A program made the position numbers and the translations under genes. Positions 1 to 4,506 of a DNA stretch of 5,753 nucleotides are shown here, piece by piece. The stretch is taken from contig JAHIRX010000035.1 of NCBI GenBank assembly GCA_018818485.1, positions 1-5,753 of the forward strand, read 5' to 3'. The notes under the pieces were generated by a model. The model was not told where the DNA came from, made no database searches, and saw nothing but the letters and a program-made list of their open reading frames with translations. Positions within the stretch are counted from its first letter, which is position 1. Every line of letters begins with the position of its first letter. This stretch comes from Patescibacteria group bacterium (GTDB lineage Bacteria; Patescibacteriota; WWE3; UBA101185; UBA10185).

Positions 1-13
1 AAATTTTATCCAT
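1..13 (-). CDS. ftsX: Start of probable ftsX (5' end only, runs off the window)
   Basis: Only the first codons (Met-Asp-Lys-Ile) are inside the window. The ATG lies within the last codons of ftsE and the two genes overlap by 8 bases. A full Shine-Dalgarno sequence (AGGAGGA, 21-27 minus) sits 7 nt upstream, which strongly supports a real start. The identity rests on context: ftsE is almost always followed directly by ftsX, the polytopic membrane subunit of the FtsEX complex that passes ATP-driven conformational change to periplasmic or extracellular peptidoglycan hydrolases or their activators. No FtsX sequence beyond four residues is visible, so the symbol is inferred. Confidence 0.7.
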
Positions 14-692
14 TATATTTTCCTCCTATTTGATCTGAAACTAATTTGCCATCTTCTATTCTAATTACCCTTTTGGTTAGTTTATCAACAATTCTCATAT
101 CATGTGTTGCCATAATGATAGTGGTTCCTAAAGAATTTATCTTTTCTAGTATCTCAATTAACTCATCTGCGGAATCAGGATCAATCATTCCTGTAGCCTC
201 ATCTGCAACTAATACATCCGGCTCGTGAGCAAGAGCTCTTGCAATAGAAACCCGCTGCTTTTCACCACCAGAAAGCTCTTTTGGGAGCCTGTTTGCTTGC
301 TTTGTAAGACCTACTAAACTAATTATGTTTGGAACTATATCCTTAACCTCTTCATCTGAAGCATCTACAACTTCTAAAGCAATAGCAACATTGTCATAAA
401 CTGTTTTAGATTCTAGGAGCTTAAAGTCCTGAAATACAACACCTATCTTTCTACGTAAACTAGAAATCTCATCTCTTGGAATATCAAGTACGCTCTCTGA
501 GTTAAAAACAATATCTCCCTCCGTAGGCGCCTCTTCCTTAGTCAAGAGTTTTACTAGAGTTGATTTCCCAGCGCCTGAGGGTCCCACAATAAAGACAAAT
601 TCACCAGAATCAATAGAAAAGGATACGTTATCAAGTACTTTATCTTCAGGAATGTATTCTTTTGTGACATTTTTAAATTCAATCTGTGGCAT
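6..692 (-). CDS. ftsE: Cell division ATP-binding protein FtsE
   Basis: A 228-residue ABC-type ATPase, normal FtsE length. Visible motifs in order: Walker A GPSGAGKST (37-45), Q-loop VFQDFKLLESKTVYDNVA (86-103, typical of FtsE), signature LSGGEKQR (140-147), Walker B with D164/E165, and the H-loop histidine H197. FtsE dimers sit on the cytoplasmic face bound to FtsX and gate peptidoglycan hydrolysis during septation. The usual DEPTGNLDP stretch reads DEATGMIDP here; the catalytic Glu is kept but the Pro and Asn are not. The ATG at 690-692 is taken as the start: the first residues (MPQIEFKNVTKEY) match the family N-terminus, and a weak GAGGT lies 11 nt upstream (704-708). It overlaps the preceding gene by 14 bases and the next start by 8, so it is part of one operon. 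LolD/MacB-type ATPases are similar, but the Q-loop region and the coupled following start favour FtsE. Confidence 0.93.
   Translation of the reverse strand: MPQIEFKNVTKEYIPEDKVLDNVSFSIDSGEFVFIVGPSGAGKSTLVKLLTKEEAPTEGDIVFNSESVLDIPRDEISSLRRKIGVVFQDFKLLESKTVYDNVAIALEVVDASDEEVKDIVPNIISLVGLTKQANRLPKELSGGEKQRVSIARALAHEPDVLVADEATGMIDPDSADELIEILEKINSLGTTIIMATHDMRIVDKLTKRVIRIEDGKLVSDQIGGKYNG
21..27 (-). promoter_or_regulatory. Strong Shine-Dalgarno for the gene after ftsE
   Basis: AGGAGGA on the minus strand, 7 nt before the ATG at 13-11, inside the ftsE coding region. It is the strongest ribosome binding site in the window and fixes the start of the overlapping downstream gene (probable ftsX). Confidence 0.8.
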
Positions 693-1107
693 TTTTTATT
701 ACTACCTCATCAACGATTAGTACATCTGTCTTCTTATCTTTTAATTTGCTCATTTTACCCGATACTTTTACAAACAACCCTTCCGCAATAGAAAGTTTTT
801 GATCTACAGACTTTAAAAGATATATTTGTTTACCATCTGAATCAACAAGAGAATAAGAAATATCATCAAGAGGATAAAACTCAGGATTAATATACTCAAT
901 TTTTCCCTCGTAATAAGTCTTTGGTGAAGATGGGGACTCAATATCGTTTCCCACCACTTCATCTTCACTTAATCTTGGTGTCATAAAATACCCAATCAGA
1001 ACACCTACAAGGATAAAAACAAGGAATATAACAGCAATAGTATAAATAAGCTTTTTACCTTTCAGGTTTTCTACTTTAAAGTAGAGATCTTTGAGCAGGA
1101 CGGCCAT
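679..1107 (-). CDS. Unknown single-pass membrane protein upstream of ftsE
   Basis: A 142-residue protein I do not recognise by name. It has a short basic N-terminus, one hydrophobic segment at about residues 20-42, a low-complexity linker rich in Asp/Glu/Ser/Pro (about 46-64), and a C-terminal domain of about 75 residues. That domain alternates beta-prone stretches (YYEGKIEYI, YSLVDSDGKQIYLL, GLFVKVSGKM, VLIVDEVVI) and looks like a small all-beta, possibly OB-like, fold; this is inference from the pattern. The basic N-terminus implies a cytoplasmic N-terminus with the beta domain outside. Its last 14 bases overlap ftsE, so the two are probably co-transcribed and translationally coupled, and a link to FtsEX or the envelope is plausible but unproven. 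The ATG at 1107 has no Shine-Dalgarno; a perfect TATAAT lies 10 nt upstream, suggesting a near-leaderless mRNA. Confidence 0.8.
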   Translation of the reverse strand: MAVLLKDLYFKVENLKGKKLIYTIAVIFLVFILVGVLIGYFMTPRLSEDEVVGNDIESPSSPKTYYEGKIEYINPEFYPLDDISYSLVDSDGKQIYLLKSVDQKLSIAEGLFVKVSGKMSKLKDKKTDVLIVDEVVIKNATD

Positions 1108-1114
1108 AAGTATC

Positions 1115-1125
1115 TAAATTATAAC
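1115..1125 (+). promoter_or_regulatory. Candidate -10 region for the plus-strand gene at 1132
   Basis: Two overlapping possibilities: TAAATT (1115-1120), 18 nt after a TTGAGC (1091-1096), or TATAAC (1120-1125) with no good -35. Either would start transcription only 0-5 nt before the ATG at 1132. The elements are weak matches; the main support is that the 24-bp gap between divergent starts leaves little other room. Confidence 0.3.
1118..1123 (-). promoter_or_regulatory. Candidate -10 element for the membrane protein-ftsE operon
   Basis: A perfect TATAAT on the minus strand ends 10 nt before the ATG at 1107, which predicts a transcription start about 4-5 nt before the start codon. The -35 side is poor: TTTACT (1143-1148) is the best match but has a 19-nt spacer. 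It overlaps a candidate plus-strand -10 because the core TTATAA is self-complementary. Confidence 0.5.
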
Positions 1126-1131
1126 CTAAAG

Positions 1132-1542
1132 ATGTATAAATCAGTAAAGTATCTAACCAAAATCGAAAATAACATGTTTTCTACCTACTATTTTTATGAA
1201 CCTTTAGATCAAACAATACTTTCTATAGATACAACCCCCATTAATCCAGAAATGGCCACAAATATTGAGAGGGTTATCATTGCGTTAAACTCTAATATCT
1301 TTGGGATAAAGATTTCCCTTTGTGAGGGAGATAAATATTATACGTATCTTTCTATAGCCAAACAAAAGGAAATAGTAGATGTACTTGTAGAGCCTTCAAT
1401 TGCATGTGAACTTGCAAAGACGGGAGATATTCTAATTTGCGTAGAAGAACACATATTGAAAAATGAGGGAATAAAAGTTACAAAAAAGTTAATTGAGGAA
1501 GCACTAACAGGTGAGTTTATAAGCCATCAATCGTTTAGGTAA
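1132..1542 (+). CDS. Hypothetical protein, only plus-strand coding gene
   Basis: A 136-residue open frame in a stretch with no competing long frame on the minus strand. It starts 24 bp from the divergent gene at 1107 and its last 16 bases overlap the 3' end of mltG tail to tail. This snug fit and an ordinary protein composition support a real gene. I do not recognise the family. No signal peptide, membrane segment or metal-binding cysteine cluster is apparent. Alternating hydrophobic stretches (RVIIALNSNIFGIKISL, GDILICVEEHIL) followed by a Lys/Glu-rich helix (KVTKKLIEEALTGEF) suggest a small soluble alpha/beta protein; that is inference. The start is uncertain: the ATG at 1132 has no Shine-Dalgarno, and another ATG at 1171 is possible but also lacks one. 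Confidence 0.65.
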   Translation: MYKSVKYLTKIENNMFSTYYFYEPLDQTILSIDTTPINPEMATNIERVIIALNSNIFGIKISLCEGDKYYTYLSIAKQKEIVDVLVEPSIACELAKTGDILICVEEHILKNEGIKVTKKLIEEALTGEFISHQSFR

Positions 1543-2606
1543 GTCGCAACGTTTTGATTGTGCTCGTCTAGAGTTACGGAATAGTGGGTAATACTTTTTG
1601 AGTCTGTTAAATAATAGTAGTAGGGCGTAACTTCGGGGTTTAAGACAGCTTCTAAAGACGAGAGACTAAAACTGGAGATAGGGGCTGGTGGTAAACCAAC
1701 GTTTACTCTTGTATTGTAGGGACTATCAAAGGATATATCCTCACTCGAAAGACTTTGTGGCCACCAGTCAAACTCCATAATTGAATCCATAGTTGGGGCA
1801 CAGGCTGTTTCAACCGTTACGGGACAAAGTATATTATAAGAAACAGCATACTGAGTTGTTGCATCTACATCAAGCTTCATTCCATTTCTCCATCTTTTCA
1901 GGAGTATTCCAGCAACTTTTTTTCTATCTTCAGAATCAAAAACCTCTCGTTCTACCATAGAAGCAAGTATTACGGCCTGGTCTTTGGTTAAACCTGCTTT
2001 AATAAGGTTTTCAGATGTAAGTATTTCTTTAGTTTTTTGATCAAAAGTATTTTTCAAAAGGTCAATGACTTCCTCTTCTTGAGCATCTTTGTTTATAAAG
2101 TAAGTATCTGGAAAAAGATATCCCTCGTCTTTCCTTGCAAGTTCAACAAACTCTCCATAATTAATCTTTTGAAGTCTAGCAGAGGCAAATCTTGCAAACT
2201 CTTCAACTCTCCAACCTTCAACAAAAGTGAATTTCAAATCATTTGTCCCGTGCCCAAGTTGTGCAACAAGCTCAACAAGAGAGGTACCTGCCTTTATAGT
2301 ATAGGTTCCAGCTTGGATATTTGTGTCTTTTCTATTCAAAAAGGCATACAAAATAAATAAAAACTCAGAATTAATTGCTTTTTCTTTACTAAGTAGGTCT
2401 GCAACTTCTAAGGTGCTATCACCACTTCCAACTTCAATAGTTATTTCTCTATCAGTCTGAGAAGGCCTGTGAACTGCAAACTTATAGTAGATGTATAAAA
2501 GCGGGGGAATAACTAAAAGAAAGATTAAGACTCCAATAGCAAAAAACTTCCTCTTTTTTTGAGGAGTTAAAACGTGGTATTCCTCAGGATTTAACTCGTT
2601 TTCCAT
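1527..2606 (-). CDS. mltG: Endolytic murein transglycosylase MltG (YceG-like)
   Basis: A 359-residue membrane-anchored enzyme that cleaves nascent glycan strands at the outer face of the membrane and is thought to set glycan length. Visible parts: a cytoplasmic basic tail, one transmembrane segment (about 21-42), a LysM-like region (about 54-115), then the catalytic domain. The catalytic glutamate is E219 in ASMVEREV, matching E218 in ASIVEKE of the E. coli enzyme. Other family marks are LFPDTY (164-169), KLDVDATTQYA (244-254), SPYNTRVNVGLPPAPI (295-310) and the C-terminal YYYYLTDSK...HNQNV block. Compared with E. coli, the segment between DATTQYA and SPYNT is expanded and carries Cys261, Cys269 and a WWP motif. 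The start overlaps the upstream gene by 16 bases. No close Shine-Dalgarno precedes the ATG, but TATGAT (2618-2623) ends 11 nt before it. The stop is TGA. Confidence 0.95.
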   Translation of the reverse strand: MENELNPEEYHVLTPQKKRKFFAIGVLIFLLVIPPLLYIYYKFAVHRPSQTDREITIEVGSGDSTLEVADLLSKEKAINSEFLFILYAFLNRKDTNIQAGTYTIKAGTSLVELVAQLGHGTNDLKFTFVEGWRVEEFARFASARLQKINYGEFVELARKDEGYLFPDTYFINKDAQEEEVIDLLKNTFDQKTKEILTSENLIKAGLTKDQAVILASMVEREVFDSEDRKKVAGILLKRWRNGMKLDVDATTQYAVSYNILCPVTVETACAPTMDSIMEFDWWPQSLSSEDISFDSPYNTRVNVGLPPAPISSFSLSSLEAVLNPEVTPYYYYLTDSKSITHYSVTLDEHNQNVATYLND

Positions 2607-3094
2607 AGAGCAATTTTATCATAGAAACCTTCTATAAAAACAAAAATAATAGCAATAAATCTACTATTATCATAAGTCAGATATGAGTTACAAAGTGGTT
2701 TGGGAGAATAAAAAATACAGCGTTTTTTATACAAGTCGCTGCCTAACTTGTTGGTCTTGAAACCTCTGTTTAACCAAATCAAAATTAGATAAGCTATATC
2801 TTTGAGTTCCATCTCTTTAAATTCAGTGTTAGCTTTTTCAATTGCCTTCTCTACATTACCACCAGCAACCTCTATACCTTTTTCTAGTATATCTACACAG
2901 TCAGGTATGTCAGGATATGTGGGAAGATTAACCTTAATTTCTTGTAGAACTTCCCAAGATAGTATACCTAGTGCATTGTTTCTGATAATACCTTCTCGTT
3001 CAATTTTTGGGTTATCAAAAAACTCTTTTTCTTTACCAGGGATTATCTCATACAATCCTAGATGAGTAAAAATACCTACTCTCATGGTGGACAT
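2591..3094 (-). CDS. Hypothetical protein upstream of mltG
   Basis: A 167-residue open frame of a family I do not recognise. The start is well supported: ATG at 3092-3094 with AAAGGAG (3101-3107) 6 nt upstream, and a good promoter (3126-3154). Residues 1-120 or so look like a normal soluble, helix-rich protein with acidic and Lys-rich stretches (VEKAIEKANTEFKEMELKD) and a short hydrophobic AYLILIWL. The last ~50 residues differ in character (Cys, Tyr, Phe and Ile rich, e.g. RCIFYSPKPLCNSYL), and the final ~30 codons pass through a terminator-like hairpin and the -10 region of mltG. Both other frames stop just before that hairpin (2677-2679 and 2688-2690), so the natural protein may end near there by a frameshift, error or slippage at T6/A6 runs (2710-2715, 2723-2728). 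The 5' two thirds is confidently coding; the end is not. Confidence 0.7.
   Translation of the reverse strand: MSTMRVGIFTHLGLYEIIPGKEKEFFDNPKIEREGIIRNNALGILSWEVLQEIKVNLPTYPDIPDCVDILEKGIEVAGGNVEKAIEKANTEFKEMELKDIAYLILIWLNRGFKTNKLGSDLYKKRCIFYSPKPLCNSYLTYDNSRFIAIIFVFIEGFYDKIALWKTS
2618..2623 (-). promoter_or_regulatory. Candidate -10 element before mltG
   Basis: TATGAT on the minus strand (5 of 6 bases of TATAAT), ending 11 nt before the mltG ATG. The mRNA would begin about 4-5 nt ahead of the start codon. Only a poor -35 (TTTTTG, 2641-2646, 17-nt spacer) is present. The spacing repeats that seen before the gene at 1107. Confidence 0.35.
2636..2670 (-). terminator. Terminator-like hairpin between the unknown gene and mltG
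   Basis: On the minus strand ATAATAG (2670-2664) pairs perfectly with CTATTAT (2652-2646) across an 11-nt loop, followed directly by TTTTTGTTTTT (2646-2636). The stem is almost all A-T and so weak, but the U-tract is good. It lies inside the open frame 2591-3094, so either it terminates a shorter gene or it attenuates transcription into mltG. Confidence 0.4.
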
Positions 3095-3100
3095 TGTTAT

Positions 3101-3107
3101 CTCCTTT
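3101..3107 (-). promoter_or_regulatory. Shine-Dalgarno for the gene at 2591-3094
   Basis: AAAGGAG on the minus strand, 6 nt before the ATG at 3094. It fixes this start over the second in-frame ATG three codons later. Confidence 0.75.
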
Positions 3108-3125
3108 TATTATTTATGTTCTGGA

Positions 3126-3154
3126 ATTGTATATTAAATAAGAGCATTTATCAA
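3126..3154 (-). promoter_or_regulatory. sigma70-type promoter for the gene at 2591-3094
   Basis: TTGATA (3149-3154) and TACAAT (3126-3131) on the minus strand, separated by exactly 17 nt, each 5 of 6 bases of consensus. It predicts a start near 3119-3120 and a 5' leader of about 25 nt that contains the Shine-Dalgarno. It lies back to back with the rnpB promoter, with 9 bp between the two -35 boxes. Confidence 0.75.
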
Positions 3155-3163
3155 ACTATAGGA

Positions 3164-3192
3164 TTTACTTAACTGGAGATATTTGGTACAAT
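3164..3192 (+). promoter_or_regulatory. rnpB promoter with extended -10
   Basis: TTTACT (3164-3169), a 17-nt spacer, and TACAAT (3187-3192) preceded by TGG, giving an extended -10. Transcription would start at about 3198-3199, exactly where helix P1 of the RNase P RNA begins. The agreement of promoter and RNA 5' end supports both calls. Confidence 0.8.
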
Positions 3193-3197
3193 AACGG

Positions 3198-3509
3198 TGC
3201 AGGAAGGTGGTTGATCGCGGTGTATTTATACATCGAGGAAAGTCCAGACTGCATAAAGCAGGGGGACGGGGCGTAAGCTCCGACAGGTAACTGCTGGTCC
3301 CTTCACAGGGCAGAGGGTGAATTAACATCTTCTGAGAGCAACAGAGACGAGTTTTGTTAGACCCTAAAGGTTTAATAAAGGTGAAACGGGCAATCCCACC
3401 CCGCAGCAATCTACGATCGCACCGCTTTGAGCTTGCTTGGCAAGGTGCAAAGATAGAGCTTAGATAGATGATCAACGAGAAACAGGATCTGGCTTATTAC
3501 CTTCCTGCA
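3198..3509 (+). ncRNA. rnpB: RNase P RNA (bacterial type A, reduced)
   Basis: The catalytic RNA that removes the 5' leader from pre-tRNAs, working with the RnpA protein. P1 is 11 perfect pairs (3198-3208 with 3499-3509) and defines the ends. P2 is GTTGATC (3210-3216) with GATCAAC (3470-3476), and P3 is a short hairpin (3218-3235). Conserved blocks: GAGGAAAGTCC (3235-3245), GCAACAGAGA (3338-3347), AGGTGAAAC (3379-3387), GCAGCAA (3403-3409), TAGATAGATGA (3461-3471) and the CTGGCTTA block near 3489-3496. A hairpin with a GUAA tetraloop (3267-3282) fits P8, and 3357-3375 fits P12. At about 312 nt it is shorter than E. coli (377 nt). AGGTGAAAC runs almost straight into the region after P14, so P13 and P14 appear missing. 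The P15-P17 region is very short, and no GGU motif is seen. Structure was assigned by hand. Confidence 0.95.
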
Positions 3510-3517
3510 GATAAGCC
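3491..3517. other. Inverted repeat at the rnpB 3' end / AI-2E gene stop
   Basis: GGCTTAT (3491-3497) and ATAAGCC (3511-3517) are perfect 7-bp complements around a 13-nt loop. On the plus strand this hairpin would use the conserved P4-strand bases and trap the 3' strand of P1, so it competes with the active RNA fold. On the minus strand it begins in the stop codon of the AI-2E gene and could be that mRNA's 3' hairpin, although no U-tract follows. Confidence 0.4.
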
Positions 3518-4506
3518 TACTGAGGAAAATCCAGAACTTTTTTAAGAATAATCGTCAGTATCATCATCGTGGGAACAGCTACTAAAACTCCCAATATTCC
3601 AAAAAATTCTCCCCCAACCAAAAGTGCGATCAATATAATTAATGGACTAAATCCAGAAACCTTTTGCATAATTTTTGGGACAAGCAAATCATTTTCCAAC
3701 TGTTGAATAATTACAAAAAGAGCAACAGCCCCAATTCCTTTCGCAGGACTTTCTGCAAAACCAACTATTGCAGCAATAACTGCAGAAATCAAAGGACCTA
3801 AAGCTGGAACTATTTCTAAAACTCCTGCAACTAATCCTAAAGCCAAGGGATACCTAACACCAATAATTAAAAGTCCTAAAAAGCTAGTTGTACCAATAAT
3901 GAGCATTAAAAGAAGTTGTCCCTTAACCCAATTCCCAACATTATTTTCAACTTCCTTTATCGTGTCTTCAGCTTTTTCTTCTAAGTTTTTAGGGAAAAAC
4001 CCAATAAAGTTCCTCTTTATATTTTCCCAATCCATAGACATATATATTGAAACAATCAAAACACTAACAAATGCAGCAATATTTGAAAAAACAGATAAGG
4101 TCGCTGTAACAACACTAGATGAAAACTCAGATGCAGCAGGCAAAAAGTCAGAAAAAGAAATACCTAGATCATGTAAAAACCCAAGCTTTCCATCAATGTT
4201 GGAAAGGCCTACTACTAATCTTTGGAACTGTACCAATACTGGTGGAAGTCCAAATGTAAAAACAGAAACTACAACTAACACAAAAATGATATAAGAGATG
4301 ATAACGGCAACACCTCTTGGAACAGGCCTATTAAAAAAGGTTACCTTCATTATTTTCTGAACTGCAGGCTCTAAAGATACAACAAGAAGTGCTGCCACAA
4401 GAATAATACCGATAACAGGTCCTAGTACATAAACTATGTAACCAGCAAGGATAAGTAGGAGAGTAAGAATTATTGTTTTTATTGAGATTACAATCTCTTT
4501 ATCCAT
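3517..4506 (-). CDS. AI-2E family (PerM/TqsA-like) membrane transporter
   Basis: A 329-residue polytopic membrane protein of the AI-2E transporter family (PF01594). Hydrophobic pairs lie near residues 8-46, 65-90 and 138-158, followed by the conserved C-terminal half: GQLLLMLIIG (196-205), a GVRYPLALGLVAGVLEIVPA segment ending in LGPLIS (about 216-241), QQLENDLLVPKIM (268-280), and GFSPLIILIALLVGG...GILGVLVAVP (285-312). Named members export autoinducer-2 or act as Na+/H+ antiporters, but the family is diverse and most members have no known substrate, so I give no symbol. The ATG at 4504-4506 overlaps the end of miaA by 8 bases; an in-frame TTG one codon earlier is less likely. No Shine-Dalgarno is seen, so translation probably depends on coupling to miaA. 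The 3' end converges on rnpB, with the stop 8 bp beyond the end of P1. Confidence 0.92.
   Translation of the reverse strand: MDKEIVISIKTIILTLLLILAGYIVYVLGPVIGIILVAALLVVSLEPAVQKIMKVTFFNRPVPRGVAVIISYIIFVLVVVSVFTFGLPPVLVQFQRLVVGLSNIDGKLGFLHDLGISFSDFLPAASEFSSSVVTATLSVFSNIAAFVSVLIVSIYMSMDWENIKRNFIGFFPKNLEEKAEDTIKEVENNVGNWVKGQLLLMLIIGTTSFLGLLIIGVRYPLALGLVAGVLEIVPALGPLISAVIAAIVGFAESPAKGIGAVALFVIIQQLENDLLVPKIMQKVSGFSPLIILIALLVGGEFFGILGVLVAVPTMMILTIILKKVLDFPQ
3520..3543 (+). terminator. Possible weak rnpB terminator
   Basis: A short hairpin (CTG-A-GG with TCCAG, one bulged A, AAAA loop, 3520-3534) is followed by AAC and six Ts (3538-3543). It lies 10-35 nt past the end of P1 and inside the last codons of the convergent AI-2E gene. 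The stem is weak, so this is a candidate only; 3' processing would be needed to leave the mature end at P1. Confidence 0.35.

Noticed and set aside
46..228. 60-residue plus-strand open frame
   Set aside because: Antisense to ftsE.
2037..2360. 107-residue plus-strand open frame
   Set aside because: Antisense to mltG, with a composition typical of a shadow frame.
2621..2635. ATAGAA/TTCTAT hairpin (3-nt loop) just upstream of mltG
   Set aside because: Only 6 A-T-rich pairs, no U-tract on either strand, and it overlaps the better-supported -10 element.
2718..2736. AAAAAAC heptamer as a programmed -1 frameshift site in the gene at 2591-3094
   Set aside because: The reading frame splits it as AAA AAA C, not A AAA AAC, so it does not fit the slippery-site rule. 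Simple homopolymer slippage remains possible.
2802..3065. 87-residue plus-strand open frame
   Set aside because: Antisense to the gene at 2591-3094, which has its own promoter and Shine-Dalgarno; the Ser/Pro/Ile-rich composition is typical of a shadow.
3134..3475. 113-residue minus-strand open frame across the rnpB region
   Set aside because: It lies antisense to conserved, helix-forming blocks of RNase P RNA. Its composition (many Arg, Pro, Cys, Ser) is unlike the neighbouring proteins and it has no ribosome binding site.
3899..4294. 131-residue plus-strand open frame
   Set aside because: Antisense shadow of the AI-2E transporter gene, which is strongly supported by family motifs.
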